Assembly: GCF_032393985.1 (NCBI RefSeq)
Contig: NZ_CP135918.1
Span: 3,038,001 to 3,102,000, forward strand
From: Fischerella sp. JS2
Lineage (GTDB): Bacteria; Cyanobacteriota; Cyanobacteriia; Cyanobacteriales; Nostocaceae
DNA: 64,000 bases
Direction of reading: 5' to 3'
Shown here one piece after another: positions 55,301 through 63,160 of the stretch (its first letter is position 1; each line of letters begins with the position of its first letter). The notes under the pieces are model-generated. The model was not told where the DNA came from. It saw nothing but the letters and a program-made list of their open reading frames with translations, and did no database searches. A program made the position numbers and the translations under genes.

Positions 55301-55332
55301 TGACCAATGACCAATGACCAATGACCAATGAC
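55301..55332. repeat. Heptamer tandem repeat (CCAATGA)n
   Basis: About four copies of TGACCAA/CCAATGA in direct tandem, followed by ACAATTGACC. Same STRR family as at 45171 and 51005. Confidence 0.8.
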
Positions 55333-55349
55333 AATTGACCTGTTCCCTA

Positions 55350-56435
55350 TTACGTCCAGTATAAAATTTCTGCATTGGGAAAGCGCCGTTGAATCTCATC
55401 CTCAAAAAAGCGCTTCATAGTCTTCATTGTGTCACTATTGTAGACATATTTGATGCCGCCAAATTTGTTGCGTTTGACACTACGTTTGTCCTCGTCCATG
55501 TCTAGTTTCGAGTGAGGATACCAAGTCTGCAATACTTCTTTTGATCCAGGCGTAAAACGGTGTGTAATTAGCTCAAAAGTGAGGTCACAGTTGATATCGA
55601 GTGCTTGACTAATTGAGTCTAACAAACGACCATAATGCATTTGCCAATCATCTAAGGGCATGATTGGCGCGATTACCAAACCCACAGGATACCCACCACC
55701 ACCTTCCTCTGGTGGTAGCGCTAACCGACGCAATGCCTTTAGCCGTGATGCTACCGACGCTGTACCACCTTCAAATCTACCAGAAATAGGCACGGCATTA
55801 ACGCTCACCCGACAACGAGTATGACCGTTATGGGGTAGGTCAAGTAAGTTATCAACTTTGTCAAATTTTGATACCCAGCGTAGATAACCATTTTGACGAG
55901 TACCAAAGTAGCGGATACATTCTGCCAGACTTCCTGTTAAATGTTCAATGCCTAAGGGGTCGGTGTAGCAACTGACTTCATAAGTTGTTGCTTCTTCGGG
56001 ACGCTCATAGTTTACCAAGTTACTGAGAATTTGTGGTAGGTTGGCAAAGACACGAATCACGGGTGGCCCTGACAAACTACCAGCCAAATAGCAGTATTGA
56101 CAGTGAGCAGGACATCCTTCGGCAATGTGAAACTGCCAATCAGCAGAAGGCGGAATGGGGCTGAGTTTTAAGGAACTGGGTGGTGCTGTAACAACCGCAA
56201 GCGTACGTTTAGCAATGTTGTATGTATCACGTTCGTCTTCGCCGCGTAAACCTGTAAGGCGGTTTCGTGGTAGCTCTTCAACAGGTAAATTATATGACTG
56301 GACACGCTGTAATATCTGCTGGCCGTAAGGTTCTTCTAATGCTGCGGGTGTAAACACAACGCGTTCTGGTATCCACAAACGAGGCTGACGCACTTCTGGC
56401 TGTGATAAAACTTCCTTGTCTCGGATCGCGTACAT
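55350..56435 (-). CDS. Spore photoproduct lyase family radical SAM protein
   Basis: A 361-residue protein. The radical SAM cluster cysteines are in EGCPAHCQYCYLAG (C108, C112, C115; CxxxCxxC). A further Cys (C156) in YEVSCYTDPLGIEHLTG aligns with the catalytic H-donor Cys141 of Bacillus SplB, and the end (HSKLDMDEDKRSVKRNKFGG, KYVYNSD) also matches the family. SplB repairs the UV thymine dimer of spores. Cyanobacteria make no endospores, so the target here may be other DNA lesions or an unrelated substrate. It is transcribed alone, with DUF370-like gene 86 bases upstream. Confidence 0.87.
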   Translation of the reverse strand: MYAIRDKEVLSQPEVRQPRLWIPERVVFTPAALEEPYGQQILQRVQSYNLPVEELPRNRLTGLRGEDERDTYNIAKRTLAVVTAPPSSLKLSPIPPSADWQFHIAEGCPAHCQYCYLAGSLSGPPVIRVFANLPQILSNLVNYERPEEATTYEVSCYTDPLGIEHLTGSLAECIRYFGTRQNGYLRWVSKFDKVDNLLDLPHNGHTRCRVSVNAVPISGRFEGGTASVASRLKALRRLALPPEEGGGGYPVGLVIAPIMPLDDWQMHYGRLLDSISQALDINCDLTFELITHRFTPGSKEVLQTWYPHSKLDMDEDKRSVKRNKFGGIKYVYNSDTMKTMKRFFEDEIQRRFPNAEILYWT

Positions 56436-56520
56436 GAAAAAGTCTTCTCCGTGTTAATTGTGCTAATTATCACTTCAAGCAGGGGACTCATGGGCAATCC
56501 AAGAAATGCCCATAATTTGA

Positions 56521-56877
56521 CTAATTCTCCAAAACCTGGCGAATGCGCCGTTCCAACCGTTCAAGATCCAAACCGCCTTCATCACGACTAATCCGACGTA
56601 CAGTCGAATTGACATTGCCAAGATCTACTAATAAATCTTGAAGAATTTCCTGCTGTTGACGTGCTTGAGTAACTTCGCGCGGTTCCTGCACTAAGTCACG
56701 CACAATGGTATCTTCAGCTCTTGAGGCGATAATTGGGTTAGTTTGTCCTTGGAGATGAACAAAGGTACGTCGTCCTGGACCTCTATCTTCTTCTATCGGT
56801 ACTACTGCTGTGACTTGATCTGAACGCACGTACTTGCCAAATCCTAAATGGACTAGTACTGATGACTGTATTTTCAT
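56521..56877 (-). CDS. RemA/DUF370-like protein with C-terminal extension
   Basis: A 118-residue protein. The N-terminal half (VLVHLGFGKYVRSDQVTAVV, GRRTFVHLQGQTNPIIASRA) follows the RemA/DUF370 pattern of LxxIGFGxxV, IIAIV and GRRTxxV..G..ILS. RemA is a DNA-binding regulator of biofilm genes in Bacillus. The second half (EVTQARQQQEILQDLLVDLG, LERLERRIRQVLEN) is a helical extension not present in RemA. Cytoplasmic; probable DNA-binding or RNA-associated regulator, with moderate certainty. Confidence 0.65.
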   Translation of the reverse strand: MKIQSSVLVHLGFGKYVRSDQVTAVVPIEEDRGPGRRTFVHLQGQTNPIIASRAEDTIVRDLVQEPREVTQARQQQEILQDLLVDLGNVNSTVRRISRDEGGLDLERLERRIRQVLEN

Positions 56878-57168
56878 GTAAATAAAAGTTATTTTTGTGG
56901 CTTAATTCTATTTTAGAATTTAGGGAAATAACCTATTGGCTATAAATAGAGCGGGTTCTACCCAATTAAAAGTAGTGGTTTCCAGTTGCAGAAGACAGCC
57001 CATTTACTCTGGAGAAACATAAAGTTAAAAGGAGTTTCCCAATCCAAAATCCAAAATTGTATAGCATTGTCTTACTTCTATGCAAAGCACTAATTTATCG
57101 ATTATTGAGTCAAAATATTAATTAATCGCGTAGCTATGGATACAATACAACTTATAAAGAATAATAAT

Positions 57169-57190
57169 GTCGTGGTTTTACAACCACGAC
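57169..57190 (-). terminator. Hairpin, possible terminator
   Basis: GTCGTGGTT, loop TTAC (plus strand), AACCACGAC: a 9-bp perfect stem, followed on the minus strand by ATTATTATTCTTT. Confidence 0.5.
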
Positions 57191-57450
57191 AGTTGAGGAA
57201 TAATGCCTTCTAATTTAATGGACGTTTAGATAAACAAGTTTATCTACCCAACATATCCTCTTATATTTTTAGATATTACGCATCTATCAATTGAGTAATA
57301 AAATATTAATTAATCATGTAGCTATCAAAACAAAATCATCTGAAAATAAATGTAAAACTTATCATATATAAAGTTTAGCCAGAGGGAATATTTAAAGACA
57401 AATATCTGATTTATGCAAAAAACATTTTTACCTAAGTGCATTAATAAAAA

Positions 57451-57480
57451 TACCGCCGTGATTACAAAACCACGACGGTA
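57451..57480 (-). terminator. Hairpin, possible terminator
   Basis: TACCG-C-CGTG / CACG-A-CGGTA: a stem with one mismatch, followed on the minus strand by TTTTTATTAA. Confidence 0.5.
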
Positions 57481-57831
57481 AGCACAATGCCTTTGTTAGG
57501 GTCATAGACCACATTCATTATGCTGATTTTTAAAAGATTACTTATCTATCTATTGACTAATAAAAATATTAAATAATTCTGTATTTATGAATACAAACTA
57601 CTTTTTAAGATAAGGATTCAGCAATTTTCTATTACACAAAACTAGCTGAAAATAAATGATTTTTGCCAATTCGTAAAGGCTTCAGTCCTTTGGTATATAA
57701 ACTTTGATTTAGCAGCATTATCCCCTCCTACAATCAATTGTGGGCTAATAGCTAAAGTCCAATAACCCGCCTGCAATTCCAATCGCAGGCTAGATAGCGA
57801 AAGTCTTCAAAAATCAAGGCAGATTTTAGAT

Positions 57832-58080
57832 TTAATGGGAAGATAAAACCTGAATTTTACCAATATTTCCTTCTTCAAGATGGTGGGTTGTGAAGTCATA
57901 ACCAATAATGCGATCGCTCTGATATAGTTGTTCAATAGGTTTATAATCCTGGGGTGTCAAAATAGCAGTTCCCTCTGCAAAACAACCTCCACCCGCAGCA
58001 ACATCAGTGACGCAAAAAGAAAATAACAAAATAATCAAACCAACCCACAAGACTTTAGTGAGTTTGCTGATATTTTTCAT
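57832..58080 (-). CDS. Truncated Hint-domain exported protein
   Basis: An 82-residue product. Signal peptide 1-29 (KVLWVGLIILLFSFCVTDVA), then GGGCFAEGTAILTP, the start of a Hint (Hedgehog/intein) self-splicing fold with its catalytic Cys, then YKPIEQLYQSDRIIGYDFTT. The frame stops after KIQVLSSH. Complete relatives continue for about 100 residues with a TxxH block and end in a His-Asn splice site; neither is found downstream. The protein therefore lacks half of the active site and is probably a gene remnant. Hairpin-rich repeat DNA begins right after the stop. Confidence 0.65.
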   Translation of the reverse strand: MKNISKLTKVLWVGLIILLFSFCVTDVAAGGGCFAEGTAILTPQDYKPIEQLYQSDRIIGYDFTTHHLEEGNIGKIQVLSSH

Positions 58081-58332
58081 AGAGAAATCTCACAAGATTT
58101 GAATTTAGGCGAGATGAAACAACAACAACTACTCCACCACATTGATTTTGATAGGCTGCGAGATCCCTGACTTTTTTAAAAAGTCGGGGATCTGACCGAA
58201 GGACAAAGCATTTGTATGTATATTTTGACGTCAAAACTGAATTAACTAGTACAAACGTTTTACCCCTACCCAATGACATAATGACAAATGACAATACTGC
58301 TAAACTAAAAAAGACCCAAAGAAGCAGTAAAT

Positions 58333-58569
58333 ATGCTAAAGCGTTCTAAGTTCGAGACAACCCAAACCCAAATTATGCATCGTGCGGAAGATTTGATTAG
58401 TGCAGCATCAAATCGCTACCGTATAACGGTTCAGGTGGCAAATCGCGCCAAGCGTCGACGTTATGAAGACTTCGAGAACAATGATGATGTGATGATGAAG
58501 CCAGTACTGAGGGCAATTATTGAAATGTCAGACGAACTGACTCAACCAGAAATTATTGGAGAAGTATAG
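58333..58569 (+). CDS. rpoZ: RNA polymerase omega subunit
   Basis: A 78-residue protein ([40 protein letters not shown]). The [19 protein letters not shown] core is the omega fold that latches the beta' subunit. It has the cyanobacterial length and end. ATG 58333. The next gene starts 32 bases downstream on the same strand, so the two may be co-transcribed. Confidence 0.92.
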   Translation: MLKRSKFETTQTQIMHRAEDLISAASNRYRITVQVANRAKRRRYEDFENNDDVMMKPVLRAIIEMSDELTQPEIIGEV

Positions 58570-58600
58570 ATAAATTAATTTTAATAAGGTGTGGCGTACT

Positions 58601-59110
58601 ATGCTCAAGTTTTTGCGGGCATTCTTTACTCCCCACTTTTTGAGGGGGGTGGGGTGTATGTTAATGTTAGGTGTGTTTTGGTTTAGCAGTTTAGAACAAA
58701 ACCAATCTATCTATACTAATTTACTCTCCACTTCACCTGCCTATGCTCAAAGAGTGCTATCAACTGATGTTTGGCAGCAAGTGTATAAACAACTGCCTGA
58801 TTTACCAAAAGAAAACCAATACATCAGCAAACAAACAGGGAAAGTTGCCGAAAGCAATACTCTAGTTAGTCGCATAATTCAGTATCACGTCTATGTTAAA
58901 GGGCGTGCGCCAAATTATCGGCTAGATTGGAAATTGACTTTGGCTGATTACCTGGATGCAAATGAAGTAATGTATGAATCATCGTATCCAGGTAACGATA
59001 CTTTACGAAAAAATCCCTTTGCAAGCGATCGCGCTGCCATTCGCCGCCTCACCCGCCAGCAACGCAATGCCCTAGTGCAAGCATTAGTCAATGCTTTTAG
59101 TCAAAATTAG
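58601..59110 (+). CDS. Conserved cyanobacterial exported protein, unknown
   Basis: The start is preferred at ATG 58601 (MLKFLRAFFTPHFLRGVGCM), with AAGGTG upstream; GTG 58589 is also in frame. A hydrophobic segment at about residues 16-32 serves as signal or anchor, with possible cleavage near AYA-QRV. The mature part of about 120 residues has DVWQQVYKQLPDLPKENQYI, RIIQYHVYVKGRAPNYRLDW, LTLADYLDANEVM and RRLTRQQRNALVQAL. It is a full-length, clean gene. Located in the envelope or lumen; no function known to me. Follows rpoZ. Confidence 0.7.
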   Translation: MLKFLRAFFTPHFLRGVGCMLMLGVFWFSSLEQNQSIYTNLLSTSPAYAQRVLSTDVWQQVYKQLPDLPKENQYISKQTGKVAESNTLVSRIIQYHVYVKGRAPNYRLDWKLTLADYLDANEVMYESSYPGNDTLRKNPFASDRAAIRRLTRQQRNALVQALVNAFSQN

Positions 59111-59156
59111 TTGGTGGTTGTTTGTTGTTTGGAACAACCAACAACCAACATAAGCT

Positions 59157-59522
59157 ATGGAACGTGTTATCAAAAGTGGATCTGGTTGGCGTATCGGTTG
59201 GAATCCATCAGCGCCAGAATTCAAGGGTTTGGTGGGTACAGATGATTGGGCAATAGAATTAACAGAAGCGGAATTAAATGATTTTTGTCGGCTACTGTTG
59301 CAGTTAGCAGATACGATGCAGCAGCTGACATCAGAATTAATGGATGAAGAAAAAATTGCCTGCGAAGCCGAAAGTGATTTGTTATGGATGGAAGTAGAAG
59401 GTTATCCCCACGCCTATAGCCTGTGTTTTATCCTCAACACAAGCCGTTGTGCTGAGGGCAAGTGGAATGCTGCGGCGGTTCCGGGTTTATTGCAAGCTGC
59501 GGGAATGCTGAAAGTTTTTTGA
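59157..59522 (+). CDS. DUF1818 family protein
   Basis: A 121-residue soluble protein with the DUF1818 features: SGSGWRIGWNPSAPEFKGLV, DWAIELTEAELNDFCRLLLQ and LWMEVEGYPHAYSLCFILNT, ending VPGLLQAAGMLKVF. The family is restricted to cyanobacteria and plants, has a known PurA ssDNA-binding (Whirly-like) fold by structural genomics, and has no proven function. It is followed by the tRNA-Pro gene 80 bases downstream. Confidence 0.82.
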   Translation: MERVIKSGSGWRIGWNPSAPEFKGLVGTDDWAIELTEAELNDFCRLLLQLADTMQQLTSELMDEEKIACEAESDLLWMEVEGYPHAYSLCFILNTSRCAEGKWNAAAVPGLLQAAGMLKVF

Positions 59523-59602
59523 GTCGGATAGTTGATTATTCTAGAGCTGATTGCTATAATTAGGAGGTTGACTAAAACGATTTTAAATCGTGAATTAGTG
59601 TC

Positions 59603-59676
59603 CGGGGCGTAGCGCAGCTTGGTAGCGCGCCACTTTGGGGTAGTGGAGGTCGTGGGTTCAAATCCCGCCGCTCCGA
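59603..59676 (+). tRNA. tRNA-Pro (anticodon GGG)
   Basis: Acceptor CGGGGCG pairs with CGCTCCG (one G-T pair). D-arm GCGCAGCTTGGTAGCGC; anticodon stem CCACT/AGTGG with loop TTGGGGT, anticodon GGG. T-arm GTGGG TTCAAAT CCCGC. Discriminator A at 59676. The CCA end is not encoded. Canonical cloverleaf throughout. Confidence 0.95.
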
Positions 59677-59746
59677 TTGAAAAATAACCCTATATATCAA
59701 TAAGTTTGTGCAAGTTGTATAACTGTGGGTTTGCTCTAGGGTAAAT

Positions 59747-59899
59747 TTATGCTGATTCAAGGCGGCGATGAATAGCTGTGCGATCAATCAATGCACCAAA
59801 TAATACAGTCGGAACTCTACCACCAACCCTTATAATTAATCTCCACATACTGTCAACAAAATGCATTACTCTTCGTAGTAGAGCGTTTAAGTAATTCAT
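59747..59899 (-). CDS. Possible small basic protein, doubtful
   Basis: A 50-codon frame from ATG 59899, MNYLNALLRRVMHFVDSMWR followed by LIIRVGGRVPTVLFGALIDR. It could be a small amphipathic membrane-associated protein. The ribosome site is weak and no relative is known to me. It is the only open frame in the 460 bases between tRNA-Pro and glgB; the rest (59900-60136) shows only short AGCAGTTAGCAGTT-type repeats. Confidence 0.3.
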   Translation of the reverse strand: MNYLNALLRRVMHFVDSMWRLIIRVGGRVPTVLFGALIDRTAIHRRLESA

Positions 59900-60136
59900 A
59901 GCTAATTCTCTGTAGAAAAACACTACGATTTTAAGCAAAGCTTTACTAACATTAGCTAGACTGATTTTAACCACAAACTAAAAATATGAAGATCTGTAGT
60001 AGGCGTAAGCATACCTTATACAGTTAGCAGTTAGCAGTTTTCTCTTAAGTATTGCTAGGACTTCTCTGTCTGTGAATACACGCTTGATAACTGACGACTG
60101 TTAACTGATGCTAAACCGCCTACTACAACATCATTA

Positions 60137-62440
60137 TTATTCTTGCTGAGACTGCATCACCTCGGCTGTCTTCTCCCTATCTAACTTGAGAATTAACACA
60201 CCTAAAGGTGGTAAACACAAATCCAGCGAGTAAGACCGATTGTGCATCGACCAATTATCCGTCCATTTACCACCTAAATTGCCCATATTGCTACCACCGT
60301 ATTTACGCGCATCACTATTGAACAACTCGGTATAAAATCCGGGTTCAGGTACACCGATGCGATAGTGGGAATGAGGTTGAGGGGTGAAGTTGCAAACCAC
60401 AATCACAAAATCTTCAGAGTCTTTGTCTGTGCGGATAAAGGACACAACGCTGTGGCGGTTATCGCTACAGTCAATCCACTCAAACCCTTCTCTGGCAAAA
60501 TCTAGGGTATACAAAGACGGTTCACTGCGGTAGAGATGGTTTAAATCCTTAAAAAAGTCTTTAAGTTGTTGGTGTGGCTCATGCTGCAATAAATGCCATT
60601 CTAAGTCAGCCCAAACATTCCACTCACTCCACTGCCCAAACTCCATGCTCATAAACATGGTTTTCTTGCCTGGGTGAGCAAACATATAGGTGAACAAACA
60701 ACGCACGTTAGCAAATTTCTGCCATCTATCACCGGGCATTTTACCGATGATGTTGCTCTTACCATGTACAACTTCATCGTGAGACAGTGCCAACATGAAG
60801 TTTTCGCTGTGGTGATACCACATACTAAAAGTGACATTGTTCTGGTGGAACTGACGGAACCAGGGATCCATGCTGAAATAATCGAGCATGTCGTGCATCC
60901 AGCCCATGTTCCACTTTAAGTTGAAGCCCAAGCCACCAGTGTATGTCGGCCAAGAAACCATTGGCCAAGCTGTAGATTCTTCAGCAATGGAAACAACTCC
61001 AGGAAAATAGCTAAAGATGAGGTGATTTACCTGACGCAAAAAATCTGCTGCTTCTAGGTTTTCTCTACCTCCATACTGGTTGGGCAGCCATTCGCCTTCT
61101 TTACGGCAATAATCGAGGTAAAGCATCGAAGCAACCGCATCAACGCGAATACCATCAATGTGGAATTTATCAAACCAGAATAAAGCGTTGGCAGCTAAGA
61201 AATTGCGGACTTCGTTGCGTGAGTAGTTAAACACCAAAGTTCCCCATTCTTTATGTTCACCTTTACGGGGATCAGCGTGTTCATAAAGGTGAGTGCCATC
61301 GAAGAAAGCTAAACCATGACCATCTTTGGGGAAGTGACCAGGAACCCAATCTACAATTACGCCAATACCGTTTTTGTGGCACTGGTCAACAAAATACATA
61401 AAATCTTCTGGGCTACCATAACGGGAAGTAGGCGCGTAATAGCCAGTCACTTGATAACCCCAAGAACCATCAAAGGGATGTTCAGCGATGGGCAATAATT
61501 CCACATGGGTATAACCCAAATCTTTGACGTAGGGAATCAACCTGTCTGCTAGCTCTCGATAAGTCAGAAAACGTGCGCCAGGATTAAGTTCAGAAACAGG
61601 AACGATAGGCTCGGTTTCCCCATTAGGCAGTCTGGGTGGTTCTGCACTAGAGGCGTGTAACCAAGAACCTAAATGTACTTCGTAAACTGAGATGGGTTGA
61701 GTCAGAGGATCAGTATGACGCCGCACCTCCATCCAGTCTTCGTCGTTCCACTGATAATTATTTAAGTCAGTGACAATCGATGCTGTTTTGGGACGAGGTT
61801 CTTGTTGGAAACCGTAGGGATCAGATTTTTCGTAAATGTGTCCTTCTATGTTTTTAACTTCGTATTTGTAATGTTCTCCTACCCCAAGTCCAGGAATAAA
61901 CAATTCCCAAACCCCAGTCTGTCCTTTACGCATCTGGTGTTTGCGTCCGTCCCACTGATTGAAATTGCCGATCACTGAAACGTTGCGGGCATTGGGAGCC
62001 CAAACGGCAAAATAAACACCCTTAACGCCCTCTACTTCTATAGGGTGCGCTCCCAGTTTTTCATAAATGCGGTGATGGTTTCCTTCAGCAAACAAGTGTA
62101 AATCAAACTCAGTTAAGCGGGGAGAACGGAAGGCATAAGGGTCGTAGATGACTCGTTCGTGTTCCCCTTCTTTGATTTTGAGTTGGTAGTTGGCTAATTC
62201 TTTTGTTTCAATCGCGCACTCGAAAAAGTGAGGATCATGCACGCTTTGCATGGGGTATTCTTTTCTTTCTTCAGGAAGAATTACCCACGCCTGGCTGGCA
62301 TTGGGTAGGTAGGCTCGCACAGCCCAGACAGTTTTGCCATTTGCTTCTACAAGGTGGGAACCCAATATTTCAAAAGGATCTTGATGTTGATTCCAAACGA
62401 TGCGGTTTACTTGTTCGGGGGCAATCATGGTCATAGACAT
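60137..62440 (-). CDS. glgB: 1,4-alpha-glucan branching enzyme
   Basis: A GH13 enzyme of 767 residues that makes alpha-1,6 branches in glycogen. Layout: N-terminal beta-domain (about 20-110), CBM48 (about 130-230) with [12 protein letters not shown], and the catalytic barrel with [16 protein letters not shown] (nucleophile D434), [10 protein letters not shown] (acid E487) and [11 protein letters not shown] (D555), then a C-terminal beta-domain. Acts in the cytoplasm with glgA and glgC, which are not in the window. The start at [11 protein letters not shown] is normal for cyanobacteria; the second Met (residue 3) is also plausible. Confidence 0.97.
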   Translation of the reverse strand: MSMTMIAPEQVNRIVWNQHQDPFEILGSHLVEANGKTVWAVRAYLPNASQAWVILPEERKEYPMQSVHDPHFFECAIETKELANYQLKIKEGEHERVIYDPYAFRSPRLTEFDLHLFAEGNHHRIYEKLGAHPIEVEGVKGVYFAVWAPNARNVSVIGNFNQWDGRKHQMRKGQTGVWELFIPGLGVGEHYKYEVKNIEGHIYEKSDPYGFQQEPRPKTASIVTDLNNYQWNDEDWMEVRRHTDPLTQPISVYEVHLGSWLHASSAEPPRLPNGETEPIVPVSELNPGARFLTYRELADRLIPYVKDLGYTHVELLPIAEHPFDGSWGYQVTGYYAPTSRYGSPEDFMYFVDQCHKNGIGVIVDWVPGHFPKDGHGLAFFDGTHLYEHADPRKGEHKEWGTLVFNYSRNEVRNFLAANALFWFDKFHIDGIRVDAVASMLYLDYCRKEGEWLPNQYGGRENLEAADFLRQVNHLIFSYFPGVVSIAEESTAWPMVSWPTYTGGLGFNLKWNMGWMHDMLDYFSMDPWFRQFHQNNVTFSMWYHHSENFMLALSHDEVVHGKSNIIGKMPGDRWQKFANVRCLFTYMFAHPGKKTMFMSMEFGQWSEWNVWADLEWHLLQHEPHQQLKDFFKDLNHLYRSEPSLYTLDFAREGFEWIDCSDNRHSVVSFIRTDKDSEDFVIVVCNFTPQPHSHYRIGVPEPGFYTELFNSDARKYGGSNMGNLGGKWTDNWSMHNRSYSLDLCLPPLGVLILKLDREKTAEVMQSQQE

Positions 62441-62671
62441 GGAGCTACCTATGTTGGTTGAATAAACTGGCTAAGTAAAACTGCTTTTTTAAGTTCTATA
62501 TAATATTCTTTACAATTATTTGCAAATTTTGTCTTGAGGGTCATCATCAATTTGGGGGGAGACAAGGGAAAGGGGACAGGTCGGACGACGACTTGGGGGA
62601 AGTCAGAAGTCGGAAGTTGTAATTACTAACCACTAACCACTAACAATCGACAATTGACACTTGACCATTGA

Positions 62672-62992
62672 CTAAATCAATGTATCCAAAAATGGAAAAA
62701 GCTGAAGTAAAGCTTTACGCAGTCTCAGCAAAAAGATATTTTCTCTGATGTTAGGACTTAGTTTTGGTGGTGGGGCTTGTTGTAGTTGGGCTTGCAGTTG
62801 TGCATAGTCGGCTGCGGATAGGGGTTTGCCATCAATCGGCGATCGCGCTGCTAATATGATTTCTGTCCGTAATATTTCTTCTGGTATATCTTCTGGTGGT
62901 GGTAATGCTGCTACTATTGCTCCCTGATAGCTCGTAATACTTACAACAATGCTACTAATAGCTGTTAAACAAATGTATTTTATATATTTCAT
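62672..62992 (-). CDS. Small exported protein, unknown
   Basis: A 106-residue protein with a signal peptide (ICLTAISSIVVSITSYQGAI, cleavage near VAA-LPP). The mature part of about 75 residues includes LPPPEDIPEEILRTEIILAA and PIDGKPLSAADYAQLQAQLQ and ends in a basic amphipathic helix (IFLLRLRKALLQLFPFLDTL). Cyanobacteria-type conserved protein without named domain; codon use like the neighbours. Lies between glgB and the PIN-TRAM gene on the same strand. Confidence 0.6.
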   Translation of the reverse strand: MKYIKYICLTAISSIVVSITSYQGAIVAALPPPEDIPEEILRTEIILAARSPIDGKPLSAADYAQLQAQLQQAPPPKLSPNIRENIFLLRLRKALLQLFPFLDTLI

Positions 62993-63090
62993 CTTTATGA
63001 ATTTTTGATTTTTAATTTCGGTTATTTATTGCTAGACAGTTTATACCATAGTTACTGCCACACGACTTGTATATATTGAGCAATTCACCA

Positions 63091-63122
63091 AAAAATAACC
63101 GATGCAACTTGAGTGCATCGGT
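63091..63122 (-). terminator. Rho-independent terminator of the PIN-TRAM gene
   Basis: Minus strand: ACCGATGCA, loop, TGCATCGGT, then TTATTTTTTGG. A 9-bp perfect stem, 39 bases past the stop at 63161. Confidence 0.85.
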
Positions 63123-63160
63123 AAGAAAAACATTTAGTAAACTTAAGCTGGACATTTCCT

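Larger units (their letters stand above)
57100..57560 (-). repeat. Two tandem imperfect units, each ending in a hairpin
   Basis: On the minus strand two related units can be read, about 57285 down to 57165 and about 57560 down to 57450. Both have GATAGAT(A/G)(A/C)GTAAT, later AAGGCATT(G/A)TNC, then GTCGTGGTT..TAA inside a hairpin (57169-57190 and 57451-57480) followed by T/A-rich sequence. Flanking blocks with ATTGA(G/C)TAATAAAA(A)TATTAA recur three times (57102, 57290, 57552). They may be tandem small RNAs or relics of tiny genes (one frame reads MNVVYDPNKGIVLTVVVL). Confidence 0.5.

Noticed and set aside
55301-55332. Tandem CCAATGA repeats considered as a CRISPR or iteron array
   Set aside because: The units are 7 bases with no unique spacers and no replication genes nearby; they are STRR repeats.
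57640-57735. 28-codon minus-strand frame with AGGAGGGG before its ATG
   Set aside because: The frame consists of a common palindromic dispersed repeat (AAAGGACTGAAGCCTTT type), so it is probably not a gene.
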